9,566 nt of DNA, from contig CALGNW010000253.1 in NCBI GenBank assembly GCA_937958345.1, positions 1 through 9,566 on the forward strand, read 5' to 3'. Below the pieces are notes generated by a model, which did not search any database, was not told the origin of the DNA, and saw only the letters and a list, made by a program, of their open reading frames with translations. Below are positions 1-5,796 of the stretch, in pieces. Numbering within the stretch: the stretch's first letter is position 1; every line of letters begins with the position of its first letter. The position numbers and the translations under genes are program-made. The stretch comes from an uncultured Neomegalonema sp. GTDB taxonomy: Bacteria > Pseudomonadota > Alphaproteobacteria > Rhodobacterales > Rhodobacteraceae.

Positions 1-369
1 CTGGCAACCGTTGTGGGTTTCTTCAAGGGCTGGTGGGCGACAATCGAATACACCAAGCAACCCGGTGTGTCCGAGGACCCGTCCGAAGTCGTGATCGACG
101 AGGTGATCGGCCAGTGGATCGCCCTGCTCCCGCTTTCCTACGGCCTATGGCACGCCGATGTGGCGGGGCATATTTTCCCGTGGCCGGGTCTGGTGGCCGC
201 TTTTCTCTTTTTTCGTCTTTTTGATATATCAAAGCCGGGTCCGGTCGGATGGGCAGACCGTCGGGGCGACCCGTTGGGTGTCATGCTCGATGATGTGATC
301 GCGGGCATATTCGCGGCAATCGTCGTTATGATCGGTGCCGCCATTGCGCACGGAGTCTTCGGATTATGA
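1..369 (+). CDS. pgpA: Phosphatidylglycerophosphatase A, 3' part (5' end outside window)
   Basis: The reading frame is open from base 1 to a TGA at 367-369, so the gene begins upstream of the window and the GTG at 13 is not its start. PgpA is an inner-membrane phosphatase that removes the phosphate from phosphatidylglycerophosphate, the last step of phosphatidylglycerol synthesis. Family signatures visible in the 122 residues present are DPSEVVIDEVIGQWIALLP, FFRLFDISKPGPVGWADRR and GVMLDDVIAGIFAAIV, which carry the conserved acidic residues expected to bind Mg2+. Hydrophobic stretches flank these motifs, as expected for a membrane enzyme. Its stop overlaps the cinA start (ATGA), so the two are probably co-transcribed. 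A short AT-rich patch with the rare codon ATA lies at 201-234. Family identity is firm from the motifs; the N-terminal 40-50 residues are not visible. Confidence 0.93.
   Translation: MATVVGFFKGWWATIEYTKQPGVSEDPSEVVIDEVIGQWIALLPLSYGLWHADVAGHIFPWPGLVAAFLFFRLFDISKPGPVGWADRRGDPLGVMLDDVIAGIFAAIVVMIGAAIAHGVFGL
220..233. repeat. Perfect 14-bp AT-rich palindrome inside pgpA
   Basis: TTTGATATATCAAA reads the same on both strands. It sits in the codons for LFDISK, just after a T-rich run (201-222), in an otherwise GC-rich gene, and uses ATA and TCA codons. I see no established function; it may be chance plus codon constraint. Confidence 0.4.
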
Positions 370-857
370 GAACAACTGACATTCACCGGCAACTTGCCGA
401 ACAGGTTTTAGAGACGGCAAAATCGCGCGAGGTGATGATCGCCGCCGCCGAGTCCTGCACCGGCGGCATGCTGATGTCGACGCTGACCGACGTTCCGGGA
501 TCGTCCGCCGTCATTGATCGCGGCTTTGTCACCTATTCGAACGAGGCAAAGGTCGAAATGCTCGGCGTGGCCAAACGTCTGATCGACGAACACGGCGCTG
601 TCAGCGAGCGGGTCGCCCTTGCGATGGCCGAGGGTGCGCTGCGCGAAAGCCGCGCCGACCTCGCCGTTTCGATCACCGGCGTTGCCGGACCCGGCTCGAC
701 CGGCGTCAAGCCCGAGGGCCGCGTCTGCTTTGGTCTTGCCGAAAAGGACGAACAGGCCCGCACCGTGACGGTCGAATTCGGCCCGATGGGGCGCGACAAG
801 GTTCGCGCCGCTGCGGTTCACTATGCCCTGACGATGATGCAGGACGCCCTTTCGTAA
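366..857 (+). CDS. pncC: CinA C-terminal domain protein, nicotinamide-nucleotide amidase
   Basis: This 163-residue protein consists only of the CinA C-terminal (PncC/YgaD) domain. The family deamidates nicotinamide mononucleotide to nicotinate mononucleotide and ammonia, a cytoplasmic step that recycles NAD breakdown products. Visible signatures are AESCTGG (residues 28-34, with the presumed catalytic Ser30), FVTYSNEAK (54-62, with the conserved Lys62), and the glycine-rich SITGVAGPGSTGVKPEGRV. The N-terminal MoCF/COG1058 domain of full-length CinA is absent, which is common in Proteobacteria. The ATG overlaps the pgpA stop and is preceded by GGAG at 352-355. The name cinA is often given to this gene in Rhodobacterales, where it follows pgpA. 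It converges on dctM with 28 bases between the stop codons. Confidence 0.93.
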   Translation: MRTTDIHRQLAEQVLETAKSREVMIAAAESCTGGMLMSTLTDVPGSSAVIDRGFVTYSNEAKVEMLGVAKRLIDEHGAVSERVALAMAEGALRESRADLAVSITGVAGPGSTGVKPEGRVCFGLAEKDEQARTVTVEFGPMGRDKVRAAAVHYALTMMQDALS

Positions 858-867
858 CGCTCGAAAG
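849..867. terminator. Weak hairpin between convergent cinA and dctM
   Basis: CTTTCG (849-854) and CGAAAG (862-867) form a perfect 6-bp stem around a 7-base loop that holds the cinA stop codon. Neither strand has a T-run after it, so it is not a canonical intrinsic terminator. Its place between two convergent genes is the only reason to suspect a role in transcript ends. Confidence 0.25.
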
Positions 868-885
868 AACGCCCTGCCTGTGGCT

Positions 886-2322
886 CTAGCCCCTGTTATC
901 AGGATGGCCGGGGCACCAGTCCGGCATGGTGTACTCGCGGTCCATTCCCTGAATAATCTCCTGCCCCATAAAGCAATCGGGCACAGCGGTAGAGATGATC
1001 GGCACATAGGTAATCAGGATCAGGAACACGAACAGCACGCCGACAAACGGCAGGGCTGCTTTCACGACGCCCATAACCGACATTCGCGCAACTCCGGCGG
1101 TCACGAACAGGTTCAGCCCGACGGGCGGCGTTATCATCCCGATTTCCATGTTCACGACCATAATGATGCCGAGGTGAATCGGATCAATCCCCAGCTTCAT
1201 TGCAATCGGAAACACCAGCGGCGCAACGATAATCAGCAGGCCCGAAGGCTCCATAAACTGGCCGCCGATCAGCAAAAGGACGTTGACGATCACAAGGAAC
1301 ATGATCGGCCCGTAACCGGCCTCCAACATTATCGAGGCAATGTGCTGCGGGATTTGCTCTTCGGTCAGAACGTGCTTCAGGATCAGCGCATTTGCGATAA
1401 TGAACATCAGCGTCGTGGTCAGCTTGGCGGCCTCGAACAGCACCTTTTTGGTGTCGGGATGCACCCAAACCGTAAACAAGGCCCAGGGCCGTCTGAACAG
1501 CGAATAATTCCGCGTCTCGTCACCGGCAACCGCCAGTGGTCCCATATCGCGGTACACAAAGTTGGCGATAAAAAACGCATAGACGGCGGCCACGGCTGCG
1601 GCCTCGGTCGGCGTAAAGATCCCGCCGTAAATCCCGCCCAGAATAATCACGATCAGGAACAGGCCCCAACCCGCATCCCCCATCGACCGGAACCAGCGCC
1701 CCCAACTCGCCTTCGGCTCGCGCGGCATGTCCTTGATCGTCGCGGCGACATAAATCGCGATCATCAGCAGCAGACCGGCCAGCAAACCGGGAATAACCCC
1801 TGCAAGGAACATCCGCCCCACCGACACATCGGTCGCGGCGGCATAGACCACCATCACAATCGACGGCGGGATCAGAATACCCAGCGTCCCCGCGTTACAG
1901 ATCACACCGGCGGCGAATTCCTTGGAATACCCGACCTGACGCATCCCCGCGATGACGATCGACCCGACCGCAACCACTGTCGCGGGCGAAGACCCGGACA
2001 GCGCCGCGAACAGCATACAGGCGAACACACTCGCAATCGCCAGCCCGCCGCGAAAGTGACCGACCGAGGCAATGGCGAACTGGATAATCCGTTTGGCCAC
2101 CCCGCCCGTCGACATGAACGCACTGGCGAGAATAAAGAACGGAATCGCCAGCAGCGTCGCGTGCCCGTCAAACGCGGAAAACAAAGTCTGCGCGATACTC
2201 GCCAGCGACCCTTCCGAGTAGATCAGCAGAAAAATCACCGAGGACAGGCCCAGCGACACCGCAATCGGAACCCCGATCAGCAGCAGCGTAATGACCATCC
2301 CGAACAGCAGAGCAATTTCCAT
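886..2322 (-). CDS. dctM: TRAP C4-dicarboxylate transporter, large membrane subunit DctM
   Basis: DctM is the multi-spanning inner-membrane subunit that forms the substrate and Na+ path of a TRAP transporter. The 478 residues are strongly hydrophobic, with about 11-12 membrane segments. Family motifs include ALSGSSPATVVAVGSI (107-122), GTLGILIPPSI (145-155), GGIYGGIFTPTEAAAVAAVYA region (229-249) and EIGMITPPVGLNLFV (393-407). The usual family length is about 425-440 residues. The excess lies in a hydrophilic stretch at about 258-297, between membrane segments, and in a polar tail of about 35 residues (444-478) with Cys450 and Cys470. The ATG shares one base with the dctQ stop (TGATG), so translation is coupled and DctQ:DctM should be made in equal amounts. 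Substrate is inferred from the neighbouring dctP, dctB and dctD. Confidence 0.95.
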   Translation of the reverse strand: MEIALLFGMVITLLLIGVPIAVSLGLSSVIFLLIYSEGSLASIAQTLFSAFDGHATLLAIPFFILASAFMSTGGVAKRIIQFAIASVGHFRGGLAIASVFACMLFAALSGSSPATVVAVGSIVIAGMRQVGYSKEFAAGVICNAGTLGILIPPSIVMVVYAAATDVSVGRMFLAGVIPGLLAGLLLMIAIYVAATIKDMPREPKASWGRWFRSMGDAGWGLFLIVIILGGIYGGIFTPTEAAAVAAVYAFFIANFVYRDMGPLAVAGDETRNYSLFRRPWALFTVWVHPDTKKVLFEAAKLTTTLMFIIANALILKHVLTEEQIPQHIASIMLEAGYGPIMFLVIVNVLLLIGGQFMEPSGLLIIVAPLVFPIAMKLGIDPIHLGIIMVVNMEIGMITPPVGLNLFVTAGVARMSVMGVVKAALPFVGVLFVFLILITYVPIISTAVPDCFMGQEIIQGMDREYTMPDWCPGHPDNRG

Positions 2323-3020
2323 CAGACTTTCTCCCCTGCTGCGCGTGCGGCGGCCTCGTCCATATCGTCTTCGGCCTCGTGGCTTGCGACCAGCAGCGTT
2401 TGCTCGTCGCGGATCACCCGCCGCGTTGCCTGAAAGAACCGGAAGAGCAGCAACAGCATCGAGAACGGCAAAATCGCATAGGGAATAAAGCGCGGAATAT
2501 AGTTGTAGCTTTCGCCCTCGTTAAAGACCGGCTCGATAAAGCGCAGCCAGTCAACCATCGGCACCGAGTCCACCTCGTACCAGGCCTGATCCCGCCAGCG
2601 GCTTTCGATCTCGCCCAGCCCCAGCGGCCCCGCGATCCAGTCATTGTAAAGGTTCGGGATCGGCGGCACGTTCGCAAACGGCCCCCAATAGTTCCAGCAC
2701 CCGACGAAGATCAGCCCCGTAAAGACGATGCACGCAAAAGCCGAGATCATCGTCAGCGCCTTGCGCGCGCCCGGCCCGACCAGATTTGCAACGACATCGA
2801 CACCCAGATGCGCATTGATTTTCACACAGTAACTCGCACCCAGCAGGACCATCCAGGCAAACAGGTAAACCGTCGCCTCCAGCGCCCAGAGGATATTCGA
2901 GTTAAAGACATACCGCGCAATCACATTGGCAAAGGTAATCAGCGTCATCGCGCCCATTAAAATCGCGAGCAGTGTCTCTTCGAGGTGGTCGGTAAAACCG
3001 CGTCGTCGGGCGGTGTCCAT
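2322..3020 (-). CDS. dctQ: TRAP C4-dicarboxylate transporter, small membrane subunit DctQ
   Basis: DctQ is the small inner-membrane subunit that partners DctM. The 232-residue protein shows four hydrophobic segments at about 14-38, 47-67, 88-111 and 176-197. The signature NVIARYVFNSNILWALEAT, followed by KINAHLGVDVV, is typical of the family. A long loop at 112-175, rich in Trp, Tyr and Pro, separates the third and fourth segments. This makes the protein longer than the roughly 160-180 residues of many DctQ proteins, but similar in size to Rhodobacter capsulatus DctQ. The C-terminus (205-232) is acidic and hydrophilic. The ATG has an AAGGAG ribosome binding site (3033-3028), 7 bases upstream. 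It lies 134 bases downstream of dctP, beyond a strong terminator. Confidence 0.94.
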   Translation of the reverse strand: MDTARRRGFTDHLEETLLAILMGAMTLITFANVIARYVFNSNILWALEATVYLFAWMVLLGASYCVKINAHLGVDVVANLVGPGARKALTMISAFACIVFTGLIFVGCWNYWGPFANVPPIPNLYNDWIAGPLGLGEIESRWRDQAWYEVDSVPMVDWLRFIEPVFNEGESYNYIPRFIPYAILPFSMLLLLFRFFQATRRVIRDEQTLLVASHEAEDDMDEAAARAAGEKV

Positions 3021-3027
3021 GGCAAAT

Positions 3028-3033
3028 CTCCTT
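3028..3033 (-). promoter_or_regulatory. Ribosome binding site of dctQ
   Basis: AAGGAG on the minus strand, 7 bases before the ATG at 3020. It is a near-consensus Shine-Dalgarno sequence, so dctQM translation is independent of dctP. This supports the annotated start. Confidence 0.8.
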
Positions 3034-3080
3034 GCCGGAAAACTGGGCCGGTTGGCGGCGTCTGGCGCCTGCCGGTTTCC

Positions 3081-3117
3081 AAAAAAAATCGCCGCCCGAG
3101 TCTCCTCCGGCGGCGAT
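3081..3117 (-). terminator. Intrinsic terminator between dctP and dctQ
   Basis: On the minus strand, ATCGCCGCC (3117-3109) pairs perfectly with GGCGGCGAT (3096-3088), followed directly by a run of T (3088-3081 is all A on the plus strand). Inside, after a G/G mismatch, GAG and CTC can pair around a GAGA loop of the stable GNRA type. This is a textbook rho-independent terminator within the dctPQM operon. It should stop most transcripts after dctP and/or protect the dctP message, so that the periplasmic protein is in excess over the permease. Confidence 0.9.
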
Positions 3118-3126
3118 CATTTCTCT

Positions 3127-3140
3127 CAAGCCGAGGCTTG
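3127..3140. repeat. Small inverted repeat after dctP stop
   Basis: CAAGC and GCTTG pair around a 4-base loop, about 15 bases after the dctP stop codon and just before the terminator. It may add stability to the 3' end of the dctP transcript; it is too short to be sure. Confidence 0.35.
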
Positions 3141-3154
3141 CAATCGCGCCCGGT

Positions 3155-4249
3155 TTACTTCAGCTGCGCGGCCAGTTCGTCGATACGCGCATTCAGGGCT
3201 TTGATCTCGTCCATGATCTCCGCTTTCGACATAGCGGGTGCTGCCATCGCAACCGATGCGTTGGCTTCCTGCGCGGCTGCGACCAGATCGGCGGGCACAT
3301 CACCCTCGAACTTTTTCCAGACCGGCTTCAGCGCGGCGACCCACTCGGCACGCTGATCGGCGTTCAGGCTGCGGACCGTGCCGCCTGCCTTGATGACCAG
3401 CTGCTTGTTTTCCTCGTTCACGGCGGTCGATGCCGCGTTACGGGATTGGGTGACTTCACCGATAATCATGCCGAGTTGATCACGCTGATCGTCGGGCAGA
3501 CCTTCCCAGAAATCGGTCGAGGTGACCAGTAGATAGTCGATGATACCGTGGTTGGTTTCGGTAACGCCGTCCTGCACTTCGAAGAACTTTTTGCCATAGA
3601 TGTTCGACCAGGTGTTTTCCTGACCATCAACAACTTTGGTCTGCAGCGCGCCGTACACTTCTTTAAACGCCATTTTCTGCGGGTTTGCGCCAAGCGCCTC
3701 GAACTGGGCGATCAGAACGTCCGAAGGCTGCGTGCGGAACTTAAGTCCCTCGGCATCGGAAGGCTTGATCAGCGGGCGGCTTGCCGACATCTGCTTCATG
3801 CCGTTGTGCCAGTATGCCAGACCCTGCAGGCCACGGCGCTGCATCGAATTCAGCATCTTTTTACCGGCTGGACCCGACTGAAACGCATCAACGGCGTTGA
3901 TGTCGGTAAACATGAACGGCAGATCGAAAATGCGGAACTGTTTGGTGAATTTCTCAAACTTCGACAGCGATGGCGCTGCAAGCTGCACATCACCCGACAG
4001 CATCGCCTCAAGAACTTTGTTATCGTCATAAAGCGACGAGTTCGGGAACACTTCCATACACATGGAACCGTTCATTTCCTCGTTTACACGCTTGGCCAAC
4101 AGCGTCGCGGCAATACCCTTCGGGTGTTTGTCGGTGTTGGTGACGTGTGCGAATTTCACAACCGTTTCACCGGCATCACACTCGGCATAGGCAGCGCCGG
4201 TTGTCAGGGTCAGCGCGGCGGCAGCCGCGAAAAGTCCACGAATTTTCAT
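3155..4249 (-). CDS. dctP: TRAP periplasmic C4-dicarboxylate-binding protein DctP
   Basis: DctP binds dicarboxylate in the periplasm and delivers it to DctQM. Residues 1-22 form a Sec signal peptide (Lys/Arg start, Ala/Leu-rich core, AYA cleavage site before Glu23). The mature protein begins with the family strand VVKFAHV. The ligand-clamping arginine is Arg171 in GLKFRTQPSDV, and ALQTKVVDGQENTW is a further family signature. Cys24 and Cys64 lie on strands likely to be adjacent and may form a disulphide. At 364 residues it exceeds the usual 325-335. The excess is an Ala/Pro linker (about 329-340) and a predicted coiled coil (341-364) with Ile345, Ile349, Leu352, Ile356, Leu359 and Leu363 in perfect a/d spacing. 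The ATG is preceded by GGGAG, 9 bases upstream. The C4-dicarboxylate substrate is inferred from sequence type and the dctBD neighbours; other carboxylates are possible. Confidence 0.93.
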   Translation of the reverse strand: MKIRGLFAAAAALTLTTGAAYAECDAGETVVKFAHVTNTDKHPKGIAATLLAKRVNEEMNGSMCMEVFPNSSLYDDNKVLEAMLSGDVQLAAPSLSKFEKFTKQFRIFDLPFMFTDINAVDAFQSGPAGKKMLNSMQRRGLQGLAYWHNGMKQMSASRPLIKPSDAEGLKFRTQPSDVLIAQFEALGANPQKMAFKEVYGALQTKVVDGQENTWSNIYGKKFFEVQDGVTETNHGIIDYLLVTSTDFWEGLPDDQRDQLGMIIGEVTQSRNAASTAVNEENKQLVIKAGGTVRSLNADQRAEWVAALKPVWKKFEGDVPADLVAAAQEANASVAMAAPAMSKAEIMDEIKALNARIDELAAQLK

Positions 4250-4258
4250 AAGATCGTT

Positions 4259-4263
4259 CTCCC
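4259..4263 (-). promoter_or_regulatory. Ribosome binding site of dctP
   Basis: GGGAG on the minus strand, 9 bases before the ATG at 4249. It supports the chosen start, which also gives a complete signal peptide. Confidence 0.7.
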
Positions 4264-4341
4264 AAAAATAGTAAGTTGTTTTATTCTTGCCCCAGCCTTT
4301 TCACCGAAACAACCGCGCTTCAAGGGTTTTATGGGCGCCCC

Positions 4342-4357
4342 TGCTGCCTCTGCAGCA
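4342..4357. repeat. 6-bp hairpin in dctP upstream region
   Basis: On the minus strand TGCTGC and GCAGCA pair around an AGAG loop. The T-run (4362-4357) lies before rather than after the stem on the minus strand, so it is not a terminator for dctD. Confidence 0.4.
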
Positions 4358-4373
4358 AAAAACCGCGTCCCGT

Positions 4374-4387
4374 GTTTCACGTTTCAC
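4374..4387. repeat. Tandem GTGAAAC repeat, possible operator
   Basis: Plus strand GTTTCAC occurs twice with no gap (GTGAAAC twice on the minus strand). The first copy is also part of the inverted repeat CGTG-TTT-CACG (4371-4381). It is about 125 bases upstream of the dctP start codon, a distance suited to an activator site. No specific protein can be assigned. Confidence 0.4.
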
Positions 4388-4409
4388 CCAACGCCGCATC
4401 CCGCGTTGG
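4388..4409. repeat. 7-bp inverted repeat downstream of dctD
   Basis: CCAACGC (4388-4394) and GCGTTGG (4403-4409) are perfectly complementary with an 8-base spacer. It starts about 40 bases after the dctD stop, abuts the GTGAAAC tandem repeat, and has no T-run after it. It could be an activator binding site for dctP or a stem at the end of the dctD message. Confidence 0.45.
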
Positions 4410-4449
4410 TTAAAATCGGTACACCGCCGCGACAGTGCGGGTTCCGAAC

Positions 4450-5796
4450 TTATTCCGCCTCGGTTCCGATGAAATCTTCGCGCCGCAGGCCATGGCGCTG
4501 CATCTTTTCGTAAAGCGTCTTGCGCGACAGACCCAGCACCTCGTATGTCGCCTTCAGGTTGCCCTTCTGGCTCACCAGTGCCGACGCAATCACACTCGCC
4601 TCGTACCGTTCGACCTGTTTCGCCAGCGATGCGGGCGGCATCGCATCCGATCCGTCCTCGCGTAAACCCAGGCCCAGAACATACCGGTCCGCCGCATTGC
4701 GCAATTCCCGTACATTTCCCGGCCACGTCTGTGCCGATAATGCCGACAGGTCTTCCAGCGACACCTGCGGGGCATCCCGCCGGTATCGTTTGGCGGCCAG
4801 CGCAACCAGATTTGTAAACAGACGCGGAATATCCTCGGTCCGCTCGCGCAGGGGAGGAATGGATAATGTTACAACCGCCAGCCGGTAATACAGCTCGTTG
4901 CGAAACGTCCCTGCAGCGACCATCGCATCGAGGTCACGGTTGGACGACGCGATAAACCGCACATTCAGCGCCACGCTTTCATTCGACCCGATCCGCTGAA
5001 TTGCCCGGTCCTCGATCACCCGCATCAGCTTGCTTTGCAACGAAACCGACACCGCGCCGATTTCATCCAGAAACAGCGTCCCGCCGCGCGCATGCTCAAA
5101 TTTGCCAAAGCGCGCCCGCTGCGCCCCGGCAAACGCGCCCGCCTCGTGCCCGAACAGTTCGGATTCGATCGTCGCCTCGGGCAGCGCCGCCAAAGTCACG
5201 GCGACAAAGGGTTTGTCCGCGCGATCCGATGCCTCGTGAATTGCCCGCGCTGCCAATTCCTTACCCGTGCCCGTTTCGCCAAGGATCAGCACATCAACGT
5301 CGGACCCCGCCACAGCCGAGATTTTCTTGCGCAGGTCAATCATCGGTGCGGCCCGCCCGACGATGATCTCTTCCACCGGATCAAGCTGTTCGAGTTCCGC
5401 GCGCATCGACCGGTTTTCCAGCGTCAGACGGCGCAGAGCCGACGCCCGCACCACGGCCTCGACCAGCCGCGAGGGCGAGAACGGCTTTTCCAGAAAGTCA
5501 TACGCGCCCTGCCGCATTGCCTCGACCGCCAGCGGCACGTCGCCGTGGCCTGTCATCAGGATCACCGGCAATTCAGGGTCAATTTCCCGCGTCGCGGCCA
5601 GTAGTTCCATGCCGTCAAATTTGGGAATACGAATATCCGAGACGACCACACCGGCGAACCCGCGCCCGATCATATCCAGCGCCCGTTCGGCCCGCGCGAA
5701 CGCCGTGACGTCAAATCCCTGCAATTCCAGCGATTGCCCGACGGCCAGACGTACCTCCTCCTCGTCGTCAATAAGAATGACGGCTCCGGCACTCAT
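4450..5796 (-). CDS. dctD: NtrC-family response regulator DctD, with GAFAGA loop
   Basis: DctD is the DNA-binding partner of DctB and should activate the dicarboxylate transporter. The 448 residues contain a receiver domain (1-120; acidic Asp10/Asp11, phospho-acceptor Asp54, Thr82, Lys104), an AAA+ domain (about 144-370) and a C-terminal Fis-type helix-turn-helix (about 405-440, KGNLKATYEVLGLSRKTLY). The AAA+ domain has Walker A GETGTGKE (173-180), Walker B GTLFLDEI (239-246), YYRL, PPLRER and WPGNVREL. The sigma-54-contacting loop, normally GAFTGA, reads GAFAGA (220-225; Ala223 codon GCC at 5130-5128). The nearby VNCAALPE is VTLAALPE. The ATG overlaps the dctB stop (ATGA) and has GGAGG 7 bases upstream (5808-5804). 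The assignment to DctD rests on the pairing with DctB and the dctPQM context. Confidence 0.9.
   Translation of the reverse strand: MSAGAVILIDDEEEVRLAVGQSLELQGFDVTAFARAERALDMIGRGFAGVVVSDIRIPKFDGMELLAATREIDPELPVILMTGHGDVPLAVEAMRQGAYDFLEKPFSPSRLVEAVVRASALRRLTLENRSMRAELEQLDPVEEIIVGRAAPMIDLRKKISAVAGSDVDVLILGETGTGKELAARAIHEASDRADKPFVAVTLAALPEATIESELFGHEAGAFAGAQRARFGKFEHARGGTLFLDEIGAVSVSLQSKLMRVIEDRAIQRIGSNESVALNVRFIASSNRDLDAMVAAGTFRNELYYRLAVVTLSIPPLRERTEDIPRLFTNLVALAAKRYRRDAPQVSLEDLSALSAQTWPGNVRELRNAADRYVLGLGLREDGSDAMPPASLAKQVERYEASVIASALVSQKGNLKATYEVLGLSRKTLYEKMQRHGLRREDFIGTEAE

Larger units (their letters stand above)
4250..4449 (-). promoter_or_regulatory. Control region upstream of dctP
   Basis: These 200 bases separate dctD from dctP and must hold the dctP promoter unless it is read from dctBD. 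A scan of the minus strand for GG-N10-GC, the core of a sigma-54 promoter, finds only one hit (4348-4335, AGGCAGC-AGGG-GCGC), which lacks the usual TT before GC and is weak. A loose sigma-70-like pair is TTGTTT then AAGAAT with an 18-base gap (about 4312-4283). Other structures are a tandem GTGAAAC repeat, a 7-bp inverted repeat, a 6-bp hairpin, the palindromes GGGCGCCC (4333-4340) and GTTCCGAAC (4441-4449), and two copies of AACCGCG exactly 50 bases apart (4311 and 4361). Confidence 0.55.

Noticed and set aside
221..232. TTGATATATCAA as an FNR/FnrL box
   Set aside because: FNR sites need TTGAT-N4-ATCAA; here the half-sites are only 2 bases apart, and the site is inside pgpA with no promoter nearby.
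880..2433. A 517-codon plus-strand open frame opposite dctM
   Set aside because: It lies antisense to a gene with clear TRAP motifs and translates to a His/Arg/Gln-rich sequence with no domain character, typical of a shadow frame in GC-rich DNA.
4335..4348. GG-N10-GC as a sigma-54 promoter for dctP
   Set aside because: Spacing fits but the -12 half lacks the TT before GC and the -24 half lacks the leading T and CACG; it sits in a GC-rich palindromic stretch where such a match is expected by chance.
4342..4362. Stem with T-run as a dctD terminator
   Set aside because: On the minus strand the T-run comes before the stem, not after it, so it cannot act as an intrinsic terminator for dctD.
3548..4513. 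A 321-codon plus-strand open frame opposite dctP
   Set aside because: It is antisense to dctP, runs across the control region into dctD, has no recognisable domain, and the opposite strand encodes a complete signal peptide and binding protein.
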